The position numbers and the translations under genes were made by a program. 64,000 nucleotides of DNA. Origin: Mallotus nudiflorus (lineage: Eukaryota > Streptophyta > Magnoliopsida > Malpighiales > Euphorbiaceae). Position 1 is the first letter of the stretch, and every line of letters starts with the position of its first letter. The notes under the pieces are model-generated. The model was not told the DNA's origin. It saw only the letters and a program-made list of their open reading frames with translations, and ran no database searches. Below, piece by piece: positions 48,251 to 60,450 of the stretch. The stretch spans positions 819,501-883,500 of the forward strand of contig CANTUR010000009.1 of NCBI GenBank assembly GCA_947683625.1. The letters are read 5' to 3'.

Positions 48251-48927
48251 AAGATTATCATTTTATTTTATTTTATTCATTGCTTGATATTTTTTGTTCT
48301 CCATATTTTTTATTTATTTATTTTATTCATTATTAATTTTTGTCTTTTAAATTTAAACCATTTTGGCATGAATTAAAAATAAATAAATAATTAGGTGATT
48401 TGGATTTCTTGCAAGTGTAGTGGTGATTTGAAGTGCAAATTTGGATATAAAATTAGTGATGTCAATTAGTCATGCTCAAAGTGCTTATACAAATTGCAAA
48501 TTTGTCAATTTGGCTCTATTTTTTGCCAAAGTTGCTCAAGACTTTCATAATTAACCACTTCATATCATCTATTTATTTTATATTTTATTTTTATTATTCA
48601 TTGTCTTTATGTGATTTTTTCTTATACCTAAGAATGTTTAATGAGTTTCTTATATTAAAAAAATTGAAAGTAATAATTTTTTTAAATATCCCCACCTCTT
48701 CCTTTTCCCAATTTTCATGTTTTCTCTTTTCCTTTCAAATTCCTAAGCACTCCAATTTTTCCCTCTTTTCATTCTCATTCTCCTATCATTTTTAATTTTT
48801 CTCTTATAAATTGCTTATTTCCCTTGAAACTCTTTTCAATTTCTTTCTTCACTTTGCATTACCCATTCACCAATTCATTTTCTAACCATAATTTCTTTCA
48901 TTATCATTTTACTTTCTCTCTTTCACA
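48251..48927 (+). other. Element A spacer before the 3' ORF
   Basis: T/C-rich noncoding DNA. In Athila elements this region precedes the 3' ORF and may carry a splice acceptor. The open frame at 48472-48795 is T-rich and looks like chance. Confidence 0.5.
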
Positions 48928-50246
48928 ATGCCAATAACCAAAAATGCAGCAAAGAGAGTTAGGAGTTTTATGGAAGGCACAAGCAAAAGGAAGCATGTAA
49001 TTGAAAATGAAGAGGTAATTGACCTTGCCTAAGAGTATAGTGTTCCATGTCCTATCAAAATTCATGAATAGGGTAAAAGGTATACAATTCTTGCCTTAAG
49101 AAAAATTTCCACTTGCAAATGCTTTGAGAATGATATTTTAAGTAAATTGGGCAATAAGGATGATATATATAGATTATATGGTAGATTAAGGTGGTCTAAA
49201 TTTATTACTACACCATTTAACACCTATAAAGAAATCACTCTTGAGTTCTTAACCACTTCGCTTTTTATTAAAGAGAGTGATAAGCAATTGGGATATAAGT
49301 TGTTTGGTAAAGATCATCATGTGAATTATAATATTATGCATCAAGTGTTTGGTTTTCCTAAAAGCAATATTTTTCATCCCCCTAAAAATTATGACCACAA
49401 GGCTTTTTAGCATCAAATTTTAAGGCAAGATGATTATAAGGGTGCACACATTACACCTAATGGGTTAATTACTGATCATTGGTATTTAATCATTTATAAT
49501 TTTATGTGTTATGCAATAATGGAAATAATGTGTTAAACCCAGAGTTATTCTTTTTATGGTGCATGCATACCAAAACCAAAGTCTATACCATATATTTTAT
49601 ATTTTATAGCTTATGGAATATTGTGAATTCATCTTGTGTTGTCATTTCTATATGTCACATTGTGACTAGTCTTGCTTTGCATTTTAGTGCTTTTAATCTG
49701 TGTATTACTAACTTGTTCCTTGTAAAAGTGGGCACATTATACAATCATCTTTTGTCTCGAGTTGAGATTATTATAGGTCAATATGAGTTACGGGCACCAA
49801 ATACTCGTAAATGCTATTATTTATGACATATAATAGAAGATCGAGCACTAATTCCTACTTCAGAGATAAATGCCCATAAAGATGAAGATAATTCTGCTAA
49901 AAATAACAATAGTGGTTGGCAAAGAGTTTTGGCAAAGCTAGAGGCCATGGAAAAGACAATGGATGATAAGTTTGAAGCAATAGAGAAGAAAATATATGAC
50001 CAATATAATGAGCTAGATTATCAAATTGATTTTCTGAGGAAAGAAATAAGCTACTATAATTACAAACTTCTCAAATACATCAAATTATCGGGTTTAGAAG
50101 TACCTTCACCAACACCTCCATCTTCACCAAAACTGCTATCTGAGGGGAGTTTTTCACTTTCTTTATTTAGTTGTTTCCTTACTTTTCTTTTTAGTGTTGC
50201 TCTGTTTTGTGTGTCACATTTACATTTCACATTGAGGGCCATGTGA
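48928..50246 (+). pseudogene. Element A 3' ORF (Athila ORF2, sometimes called env-like)
   Basis: ATG at 48928 (MPITKNAAKRV) opens a frame with two stops up to 49410, including LGNKDDIYRLYGRL, SKFITTPFNTYKEITLEFL, YNIMHQVFGFP. A frameshift moves similarity to 49506-49826 (NSSCVVISICHIVTSLALHF). 49929-50100 is a likely coiled coil (LEAMEKTMDDKFEAIEKKI). This matches the plant transposon protein encoded after integrase in Athila elements. The hydrophobic end (50150-50240) looks like a membrane segment but may only reflect T-rich DNA. Whether such proteins are true envelopes is unproven. Not functional. Confidence 0.75.
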
Positions 50247-51021
50247 ATTTCAAGTGTGGAGGGGTGCATTTTGTATAGACATGACATTTAATTTGTGTGT
50301 TTTATTTTGCATTCGATGTGTTTTACTTTATTTTAATTTATTTTATTGTGTTTATTGCATTATGTTCATGCATAGGGTAGGAGTATGATCAATTTTCTCC
50401 ATAACTTTGATGCTTGCAACTTATCAATTTCATGAGTTTGGCACATTGGTTTAGTTTTCTTAATTAATTTATTTAATCTTCATTTAATGTTTGATTTAAA
50501 TTTTTAAAGCATTATAAGAAATTTATGGTTAAGGACATATTTTTGCACTTTAATGAATCTAATGCTAACTCTCTTTTTGAATGTGTAAATGTGCATAATT
50601 TAAGAGGAATTAAAGAAGTTGTGGGTTAGATAGCTTAAGCCATTGGAATTGCTTGAAAAATTATTAAAAAAAAAAGAACAACCTAAAGAAGAATTATGTT
50701 GTGGATTAGAGCTAAAATCTTTTATTCAAATTTATATATGGCCCTTTACTTCAATGCTCTTAAAAGAATATAAATATCCTAAAAGACCTTTCAAAGGGTT
50801 CCACATTAAGTAGTATGGAAAAGGAGGGGGAATTCTAATGATTGGAACGTCCACAAGCATGCAATATTTGCGTCTTATTAAAAGTAATTCTAGTTAAAGA
50901 GTTTTCTAACTTGTTTTCTTCTTTTTGAATCTTGGTTTATACACATTTTTATATTCAACATGAGAGTTTGTTATCCACTTGGTAATTTATATATATGTTC
51001 TTGATTATGAGTTGTTTGTTT
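50247..51021 (+). other. Element A 3' untranslated region
   Basis: Has the phrase CATTGAGGGCCATGTG then AAGTGTGGAGGGGTGC at 50233-50270, the same motif as in element B at 5717-5755. No clean polypurine tract is visible directly before the LTR at 51022. Confidence 0.55.
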
Positions 51022-52178
51022 TGTTTTTAAGTTTGATAATTTTTAGGCTGGTTTGGTGCATTTTTTATGTTTATAGTGTTTATTGTTATATTTTATTAGA
51101 ATTTAATTATTTATTTGTTTATGTTTGTTTTTGTGGAAGTAGAGACCACATACTTTTTTTTCCTTATTGTGGGGTTTGGATAAATTATAGCAATGGAGAG
51201 GAAACAATAATAAAGATGGAAAAGAGGAGACAAGGTGATATGGGTTAATTATGAGAGAGAAGATATGTGGGGATAATATGGAATATGTTAGTAATAAAAG
51301 AGAAGAGCTAGAGACAGACAAAGGAGGACACGAACAAGCAATTATGGAAGGAGACAAGCAATTATGGAGAGAATATATATATAAAAAAAAAGAATAAATA
51401 ATAATGAAAGTGTTGTGGTAGGGAAGGAGATATGGACTAGAGATGGGAAGATGTGTTGGAATATTATGAAATATGTTAGTATAAGAAAAAAGAGTTGTGA
51501 TAGAGAAGGAGACAAACAGTGAAGAAAAAAAAACTACTAGAGAAGAAGACTAAAAGAGTTTCCAACAAAAGTTAGAGAGCAAGGGGTTTTTCTTTCTTTC
51601 TTTTTTTATTTTTCTAAGTTCTTAATGTATTTTATTTTTGGAATTGGGAACATGATGAATATTATGTTTAGTTAATTGTATTTATATTGGGAATTGTTGA
51701 ACTTATTTTAATTTAAGTTGGTTATTGCCTTTTCTTTTAATTTACATTAAGCATTCATTAAGCTTAATTGTTTATGATTTGACCATTTATAATTGATTTT
51801 TAATTAAGGTTAATTATTGAGAAATATTAATTTTAATAGAAATATGAATGCTTGATTAATTAATTTAAGTCTAGAGATAGCTTAAATTATTTTAATTTCA
51901 ATTGGTTGTGCTTTATGATTTATTTACTAAATTTTATTAGGTTTTAATTTAATGAGAATTAGTTAAAACCTTTTCATTTGATAGAAATAAATTAAGTAAT
52001 TTTTACTTGAGAAAGATTAATTACTACCTTTGAACCCCCAAGAATTGCAATAGAAAGAAGATTGATTTCTTGTAATCGGCTTAATTAAAATATAATGATA
52101 CAATCTCTAACATTATTATATCATTTGCTTGTTAAAATTTATTTGCGTGTTAAATTTTAAATTAATAGATTTTATTAT
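51022..52178 (+). repeat. Element A 3' LTR, first segment
   Basis: Colinear with 2651-2814, 8193-8388 and 19578-20330. Contains single GGTTT (51173-51177) and single TAAAT (51395-51399): the unfilled sites of B and C. Confidence 0.9.
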
Positions 52179-52422
52179 TATAATGACTCGATATTTTAAA
52201 TAATATAAAATTATTTTGGGATATGTAATGTTAATAAAATTTTAAATTTTATTTATATATTATCATTATTTGTGTATATTATCTATTTGTTTATTCTAAA
52301 TATTTTAATTACATAAAATAATTTATTTGGGAGTCTTACTATTTAAAAATATTTAAGTCATTATCACTACTATTATTTTTAATAGTAGTATTATTATTCT
52401 TGTTATTGTTATTTCAATTAGA

Positions 52423-52504
<82 letters not shown>

Positions 52505-52525
52505 GTATTATTGCATTCATGTGTA

Positions 52526-52567
<42 letters not shown>

Positions 52568-55154
52568 GTGTGTGTGTGTGTGTGTGTGTGACAAGTGTTA
52601 AAGTAGTGATAATGACTACATATATATATAAGAATGGTCAAAAAGCAAAACACACGGGTCAACCTGTTCCTTCTTTCCCCTGCCATTTCTTTTCTTTCTC
52701 TTTTCCCTTCCCATTTTCTTCCCTTCACCATGTGAAACAGCACCACCCTCACCCTCAATGCGCCACCATTGCCACCACCCATCACCACCGTCACCTTCCT
52801 TTCTTCCCCTTCCTCTTCGTCGCTTGTGGAGCCGTCAAAGTCACTGGAACACACCTGAAATGAAGCAACAACACCATGACTTCCATGAATGCCAGTGAAA
52901 CTTTTGGCCATGAGAGCTCTTAATTCCAGTGCCTTTTAGAAGCTCTAACACTAGTGAGTTCAATTCTAAGCTCAGTTTGAGCTTAATCCCTCTTAGTTTT
53001 GAGTTTTATCAAGTTTTTGTTTAGGTAATATTAGGGCTTCAATTTTTTTTTTTCTAATTATTGTGTTTGATCCATGAGCTTTTGTTTTGATAATGTGAAT
53101 ATGGGTAGCTCAATCTACTTAAATATATTTTTTGTATATTTTTTTGAATTAATTTGGATAATGGGTATTTTTGAATATTTTAATAATTTAAATTGAATTT
53201 TTGTTAATTATGTTAATTATTTATTTTGGATGGAAATTTGATTAAGTTAGTATTATTAATTTAAGTTAGTAATTTTAGTATTGATAAAATAATTTTTAGT
53301 GATTTTATATAATTTTGGGAATATTTTTAATATTATGTGAATTTTGGATATATAGGTTAATTGTGTGTTTTTATTGAAATTATAGCTAAATAATATGTTT
53401 TAAATGATTTTAGAATTTTATAGGGTATTAAAATAATTTTTATAAATTATTTACTATTTTTAACTAATTAATATTAATTTTTAAAAATTATATTCAAATA
53501 ATAAATTATTTAGTATTTTGGTGATTAAATGGGTTTTTAACTACTTTTATAATATATTTAAACTATTTGAATAATTAAATGTGAATTTGACTATTTTATT
53601 TTGAATATTTGAAAAATTGGGATTTTATTAATATTATATAATTATTTGAGATTTTTATTTAATTGTGAAAATAATTATATTAAATGTTTTTTTATGTTTA
53701 AATATATTATATTTTAGTATTTTATGGGATTTAATGGTTTTTATTATATTTATTATTTAATATTGATTTTTAGTCATTTGTGAACCTCGGTTGGGAATTT
53801 GAGTAGTTTAGGGTCCCAACCCAAGGTGTTGAGCTTTGTGGTTATAGAAGCATGTTTTCTTATAGGGTCAGCTCTACTTTTCAAGAGAGAAATGTCTGTT
53901 TTATGGAGGAGGTTCTGCCGATTTTTTGATAGAATTCTCGTAAAATGTGATATCGAATCAATCCTGAGTTTCTATGTTTTGATTGAGTTTTGAATTCTTA
54001 AGTCTTCCTTTAGAATTCTTAGAAGTATAAGTTAGAATTGATTCTAATATTATAATTACATTTATTTTCTAGTTGCGTCGAGACTGAGGCCTATCGGACT
54101 AGGCCTATCGAGTTTGTCTCAATAAGTGCCAACCTGTGAGTTATTATTTTATATATATATATTGCACCTAGATGCATGATTATAAGTATTTATGTTTTAA
54201 TATGAATTATTTCAGTAAATGATTTAGTATATGTTTGGTATGCTTTCAGTATATTTTGGTATATTTCAATATATATGCAACGTATAAATTTGATGTATTC
54301 TTAATATGCATTTAGTACATTTTTGGTATACTTATGGCTTATACGTGGCATGTAAACTTGAAATATTTTTAGTATATACCTGGTATGTTTCCAATATATG
54401 TTTGGTATGTAAATGGTTTATTCTTTTATAAAGAATGTCATTTGTGTTTAATCACACATTTATTTATTTTCCATAAATATACGATTTATACTAAGGATAT
54501 CAATAGAACATGCTACTTAGTGGGTTACACTAGGACTATGTACGTACCGGTTCATTAGACTTTAGAGTGGATATTGTGAGAATCATTTCAGGTGAAATTG
54601 ATTATTGTGTCTCGGGGCCAATCACACTAACAGTGAGACTGCGAGAGCTCGATTGACTTAATGTCTCAAGGCCAGTTTACTGTTCAAAATGGAATAAGAG
54701 AATTATTTTGGAATTAAGTGCGTCCGTATGGCTAGTGAGATATTTTGATTGAGGTTGCGAATATTTAGGATAATTCACTCAGTGAGGTCTGACTCCCCTC
54801 AATATTTTTTTCAATAGATTCTTCTTCATACCTCAGTAGTAGGCCTCTTTGTCGGTCTTTTTCAGCTTTGACTAGATTATGTAAATTTATTATATGAACT
54901 ATTATTGTACTATAGAGACTACAGTAGTAGTGTATTGTTTTGGTTTTGGGATTTGTATCAAAATATTGTATGAATATTTATATTATGATATGATGTTTAA
55001 GTATTTATTTTTATATTGATTAAAGTTTTAATTCTGGCATATTTTTATTTATTTATTGTGTGTTTTTTTATTTTTAAGGCTTGCTACGGGTTCTGCATTT
55101 GAAAGAATTTTCATTCCTTAACGCAAGTCATGACTCTTGGTTTAGATCGTGACA
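52179..55154 (+). mobile_element. Solo LTR of the C family, opposite orientation to C
   Basis: The start TATAATGACTCGATATTTTA and end GGTTTAGATCGTGACA match the reverse complement of the C LTR ends (TGTAATAACCCGAATATTTT and GGTTCAGGTCATGACA). Perfect duplication ATTAT at 52174-52178 and 55155-55159. 2976 bases. Clearly more diverged from the two LTRs of C than those are from each other. It carries the same landmarks, for example CTCAGTGAGGTCTGACTCCC near 54779. Confidence 0.9.
52424..52590. repeat. (ATT)n, (TA)n and (TG)n microsatellites in the solo LTR
   Basis: (ATT)n 52424-52503, (TA)n 52528-52561 and (TG)n 52567-52590. They lie at the position corresponding to the (TAA)n and (TA)n runs of the C 3' LTR on the other strand, so this part of the family is prone to slippage. 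Poly-Leu and poly-Asn frames here are not genes. Confidence 0.9.
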
Positions 55155-55329
55155 ATTATTTAGTTTCATTTTGGCTATTAAAATTTAGCAATTGTAATTC
55201 ACTTGATATTTGATTCTTAAATAAGTTAAAAACAAAATTAATAGTTGGATAAACATTCAATCATCGTAGGATCGACTTATACTTATTCTATATTATTTGA
55301 TGAACTCGTATGCTTGCGAGAACTAATCA
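55155..55329 (+). repeat. Element A 3' LTR, last segment
   Basis: Matches 20345-20516 (TTTAGCAATTGTAATTCACT, CTTGATATTTGATTCTTAAA) and ends AACTAATCA at 55329. Confidence 0.9.
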
Positions 55330-55334
55330 GATAG

Positions 55335-55648
55335 CATAGAATAAAAAATAAAAATAAAAATAAAAAAGAAAGAAAGAAAATAAAAATAAGGAAAAAATAA
55401 AATAAAATAAAAATAAATAAAAACTAAAAGTAAGGATAGTAGGGAAAAAATAAAAATGAATAAAAATTAAGGATAAATAAAAATTAAAAAAATGAAGAAA
55501 AAATAATGAAGGAACATGGAGCATATAAATGGGGCAAAAATGAAAAAAATAAAAAATGTTCTTGAAAATAAAATAAAAAATGTACTCACGTAAATAATGA
55601 AAAGTGAGACATTTTAATGAAATTTGAAACCCAAAATATATATATTTG
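55335..55648. repeat. Left arm of a long inverted repeat
   Basis: A-rich tract followed by GGAACATGGAGCATATAAA, AATGTACTCACGTAA and GTGAGACATTTTAATGAAA. From about 55360 the whole stretch matches the reverse complement of 63751-64000 at roughly 90% by eye. The arm probably continues left at 2503-2650, before element A interrupted it. The open frame on the minus strand is an effect of the T-rich strand. Confidence 0.85.
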
Positions 55649-56140
55649 TAGGGGTTGTAAATGAACAAAGCCGCTCACGAGCTACTTGAAGCTCAACTTA
55701 GTAAAAGCTCGTTCGTTAAGTTAAATGAGCCGAGCTTAATCAAAATTTTGAAGCTTATAAGATAAACAAGCCAAGCCCAAACATCTTAGTGCTCAGCTCA
55801 TTTAAGCTCGCGAACAGTCTCGTCAAGAGGTTTGCAAATGGGCTCATGAACAAAACTCGCGAACGGATTCAAAGCACTTGAACAGGCTCGTGAACAAGGC
55901 TCACGAACGAGCTTGTGAACATGCTCATGAACATGTTAGTATATATATGTATATATATATACAAAATTTTGAAGCTTATAAGATAAACAAGCCGAGCCCA
56001 AACATCTTAGTGCTCAGCTCATTTAAGCTCGCGAACAGTCTCGTCAAGAGGTTTGCAAACGGGCTCATGAACAAAACTCGCGAACGGATTTGTAAACAAA
56101 GCACTCGAACAGGCTTGTGAACATGCTCATGAACATGTTA

Positions 56141-56220
<80 letters not shown>
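55649..56220 (+). mobile_element. hAT-like GAGC-rich terminus fragment with internal tandem duplication
   Basis: Begins TAGGGGTTGTAAATGAAC and continues with repeated GCTCGTGAAC and GAGCC words, clearly related to the left end of the element at 57597. A 222-bp segment is tandemly duplicated (55741-55962 and 55963-56140), both copies ending in GAACATGTTAGTATATATA. (TA)n fills 56142-56220. No matching right end can be assigned with confidence; GAGCCCTA at 63647-63654 is one possibility. Confidence 0.6.
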
Positions 56221-56223
<3 letters not shown>

Positions 56224-57596
56224 TGTTTATTAGCTTGTTAATTTAAATTAGGGTTCAACACGAGACAGATAAAATACTAAACCGAATTGAATAATTTTAA
56301 CCCTGAATCAAATTTTATGACTAATTTGATATGGTATTGGATATTTACAAAAAATCGAATCAAGAACCATACCGAACCATACCAAAACCGCACCGAATTG
56401 AAAACCAGATATAGTACCAAATATTAATTTAATAAATCATATATAAATATTAATGAATAGTAGTGAACTTAATTATATACTTTTTATTATATTATCAAGT
56501 AATGTATATATTAACACATGTATAATAATATATTCTTTATAGCAAGTAATCTAATTTTATTGATTTTATTTATAATTTAATGAGCTCAATAATATTATTA
56601 TAATTATTATTTTTATTGTATATTAATATAAAAACATATATTATACATAACTAAAATGACATAATTTTACTCAAAACTACGTCGTTTTGATTAAAGTAAT
56701 TAGTGTACTTACAAACAAAAACCAAAAAAATTATGTCATTTTTATTAATTAAAATATAATATAATATAATCATATTATATTTAATAACTTATAAATTATT
56801 ATATTTATCAAGTAATATAGTTTTATAGATATTTTTTAAAATTAATGAACTAAATGAGATTATTATAATTGTTATTTTTATTATATATTAATATATGTAT
56901 AGACATATAATAATCAAAACAATGTAGTTTTGGATATTAAATAATATTTGTAATTTGAAGTAATAAGTAAATATTAATATTAAGTAATGTAAATTTAAAT
57001 TAATATATAAATAGCATAATATCTCTAACTAACAAAAAATACATATCATAAATATTAATATTAACTAATTAAAACAAAATTTATTTATAACAACAAAACT
57101 TCAAAACTACATAATTTTGATTCAAAGCTACGTAGTTTTGATACTATAAACCATTTTAATGTTATATAATAATTTAACATTATTATGTAATACTAATTAT
57201 ATAGGTTTTAAGTAATATGAAACATTACATATTAAGTATAGTTTTAATTAATAATTAAATATTATACAATATTCATTAAATATTTATTAATGTACATGTA
57301 ACCCTAATTTAAATTGCTCAATATACAACTAACAATAATAAATCTCAAGAATAATGTAAAATTATATAATATTTATATTTTAAAGTAATACCTAAATAAT
57401 AATGTTAAGTAATGTAAATTAAAATTAATATATAAATAGCAAAATATTTCTAACTAATAAATAATACATCTCATAAATATTAATATTAACTAATTAAAAC
57501 GTACTTTATATATATTCTATAACAATAAAACTATAAAACTACGTAGTTTTGATATTAACATTAATTAAGTATAATCTGATAACTCTAATCAATAAA
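56221..57596. repeat. AT-rich region with AACCGAA-rich patch and duplicated blocks
   Basis: 56270-56410 carries repeated ACCGAA/ATACC words as in degenerate plant hAT-type repeats. A block at about 56930-57142 is repeated at about 57355-57553 (period 425; AATGTAAATT and ATAAATAGCA words shared). Contains several copies of the CTACGTAG-centred palindrome. No coding sequence. Confidence 0.55.
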
Positions 57597-58573
57597 TAGG
57601 GTTGTGAATGAATAAAGCTGCTCGTGAGCTACTCAGAGTTTAGCTCGATAAAAGCTCGTTCGAGCTCGTCTATTAAATTAAATGAGCTGAGCTCAAACAA
57701 AATTTTGAAGCTCATAAGATAAACGAGTTGAGCCTAAACATCTTAGTGCTTGGCTCGTTTAAGTTCACGAACAGTCTCGTTAAGAGGTTCACGAACAGAT
57801 TCGTGAATAGGTCGGGCTCACGAATGGGTTCACGAACGGGCTTGTGAACTGGGCTCGCGAACAAGGCTCATGAATGGGCTCATGAAGATAGGCATAATTT
57901 AATTTAAATATTTATATTAAATAAAGATAATGTAATTTATTAAGTAAATATTTTATAATGTTAATTTAATATTAAGTAAAGATAATACTAATTAAATTAG
58001 TATTAACTAATATAAAAATATTAGATATGACAAGATTATGCATTTATGATAAGATCACATCATTTTTTAATGTAGATTACAATTAATATTAAGAATAAAC
58101 ATTATACAATACAATAATAATTAAATATGTAGTAAAAAATAATTAAGTGAAATAAAAATTATGTAATTATAAGTTAGTATTAGTATTAGCATTAATATTG
58201 GGGAAATATTAAATACTTAAGTTTAAATTAACAATTAAGTAGATACATATAATATTTGAATAATTAAATAAATATAATATTAATTATAATTGTTATTAAA
58301 TAATATATAATCTAAAGTAATATGACTATATAACCTCAAAACTACTTAGTTTTGATTGTCAAAACCTAAAAACACAAAAAATCTTCAAATTATCAAAATG
58401 TATATTATATTTATATAGTCACAATGTAAACTACATATATTTAAATAATTAAATATCTAACTACACAATCACATAGTTTCCAATTATCTAATCACAATAT
58501 AAGTTATACAATTATATTTGTAAATATTTGTATTTTAAATTAACATTGATATTAAAATTAAATAATTAAATTG

Positions 58574-59062
58574 ACGTAGCGGAAGCCTAGTAAAAGGGAT
58601 AAACGTCACAAATTGTTAAATCACATGAATCGCACACAATTGACCATCTAGTAGCCTTCTAAAGGAAAACTGAATTCATCCAAGAATTCATTGATTCACA
58701 AGAATACCGAATTTGGGGAATTATAATAATTCTAAATAATCAATTCAACAAAAACTATTCTAAAACAATTGAAAAAGACAAATAAATAGTGTTTAGGAAA
58801 AACTCTAAAGCAAAAAAGGAAAAAAAAAAAGACTAAGAAATCCAAAAATAATGAGGAATAAACTTTAAACTAAATTTTAAGGCCCTAAACAATAGAATTT
58901 GGACCTGAAGTTGAACTGCTATAAAAAAATTGTATAGCACTTGTTTTGAAACTTTAAATTAGTTTTAATTTGATATATTATAAGTTCTGTATTTTAATCA
59001 GAGCCGCAAATTACACCCATTTAAAACTTAAGTATGCATGTCCCTTTTGTAATATAAATATA
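58574..59062. repeat. Block inserted between two copies of a local repeat
   Basis: The sequence before (58336-58573) and after (59063-59180) shares CAAAACTAC, TTAAAACCTAAAAACACAAA and TATTTATATTTTAAATTAA. The roughly 490-bp block between starts TTGACGTAGCGGAAGCC. It may be a separate insertion; no duplication or coding was established. Confidence 0.35.
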
Positions 59063-59349
59063 TATCCTCAAAATTACGTAGTTTTTATTGTTAAAACCTA
59101 AAAACACAAATATTTATATTTTAAATTAATAACAATATTAAAATTTAATAATTAATTAATTAAATATCATATTTAACTAATTACATAAATATAATATTAA
59201 TTATAATTAATATATTTATTTAAAAAAATTATAATTTATAATAATATAATTATATAACCGAAAAAATACTTAGTTTCATATCAAAATTACGTTGTTTGAT
59301 ATCAAAGCTACGGAGTTTTGGTGTCAAAAATAATAATAATAAAAAAAAC

Positions 59350-60450
59350 TTCTTACCTAATGGCACACCATCTGCAACTTAATTTGTTTCATTTCACAGT
59401 TCACACACCCGCCCCTTTTTCTCTGCTGCCGCCGCTTCCTGCCTAAGTGGTTTTCATCTCATAAATCTCGCCCTTGCTGCCACTGCCAGCTTCTGCCGAC
59501 TGCTCCCCCTGCCAACTGCTGCAATTAAGAACTCTTTTATCATATAAACTCTTCCCTGCACATAAACTTCTGCCTTTCATCTTATTTGCTGTATTCAAGT
59601 TTTGCTGCACATAAGATTGCTACCCTTGAAGAAGAGGTTTGCTTTCTCTTTTTTCTTTTTGAAGTGATTGTCATGCCTAAATCTCTATTTTATTATCACT
59701 GATGCTATGTTATTATCACTTATGTTTTTGAAAACAAATGCAGTTCTCTTTTTCGTATTCTTTAAACTCACTCTGTTTCATTATCATGCAGTTCTCTTTT
59801 TCCTTTTTTTTTTAGATACTTAATAATCCTGTTTTTTGTCTCAAGGATGGAGAGAATTTTTTCTTTTTTAATCTACTTGTTTACAGGATTGACAGATTGA
59901 AATACCTACTTTTTTGTTGAACTTGAAACTGACTGACCATAGAATCTCTTGCTGCCCTGTCCCCTATGTTAATCTCCATGATCAAGGATCTCTGTAACAT
60001 ATAAGATCAATATGGAGCCAATAAGCATGGCATGGCAGCACCCAGTTGGACCAGAAAATGCATCATGTCTGTGTTTAATGAATAAAGAAGGTGTTTTGTA
60101 TCTGTGTTTTTGGTGTATTTAATGAATAAAGAAGGTAGCACTAAGAAAAATGCATCATATTGTTATCCTGAGATTTTAAAAAATACATGAGAATAACAGA
60201 ATACGAAATTGTATATAAAACACATTTATGTTGATGAACATAAATTGTATATTGTCCATTTCCACCCATGTCTTTATTTTCTATTTTATTTTTGAAATTT
60301 CCTTGCTTTATTGAGAGGCAAAATGATACCTCACAGCACATAGTAGTTGAAAAAGAACTTACACTAAATTCTTATAAACTTGGAAATGATATTGGCTTCA
60401 TGGATGGGGGGCAGTGCACTTTTATCAACAGATGCCCTCAATGAGTAATA
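59350..60450 (+). other. Leader-like, exon/intron-like region without a coding body
   Basis: GC-richer than its surroundings. 59380-59640 is rich in CTGCCG/CTGCTG words and ends AAGAAGAG|GTTTGC, a plausible donor, followed by T-rich intron-like DNA. No open frame of gene length. It may be the 5' leader of a transposon transcript or a captured host fragment. Confidence 0.35.

Larger units (their letters stand above)
2651..55329 (+). mobile_element. Element A: decayed Athila-type Ty3/Gypsy LTR retrotransposon, host of all other insertions
   Basis: Subtracting the insertions leaves LTRs of about 1.3 kb (2651-2814 + 8193-8388 + 19578-20516, and 51022-52178 + 55160-55329) and an internal part of about 8.2 kb. 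It has a tRNA-Asp-type primer binding site, then gag, protease with DLGAS, RT with FMDD, RNase H, integrase and an Athila-type 3' ORF, all on the + strand. That order, the PBS and the extra 3' ORF define Athila. The presumed target duplication is imperfect: GATTA at 2646-2650 against GATAG at 55330-55334 (4/5), so the outer ends may be off by a few bases. All ORFs contain stops. Confidence 0.85.

Noticed and set aside
48472..48795. 107-codon open frame
   Set aside because: Phe/Ser/Leu-rich composition reflects T/C-rich noncoding DNA between integrase and the 3' ORF of element A.
48928..50246. Endogenous virus envelope gene
   Set aside because: The ORF is the usual Athila 3' ORF. I see no signal peptide or cleavage site, and the membrane-like tail may be compositional.
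52400..52911. Poly-Leu and poly-Asn open frames of up to 165 codons
   Set aside because: They are translations of (ATT)n, (TA)n and (TG)n runs inside a solo LTR; no family similarity.
55327..55668. Phe/Tyr-rich 113-codon frame on the minus strand
   Set aside because: It reads the T-rich strand of the inverted repeat arm.
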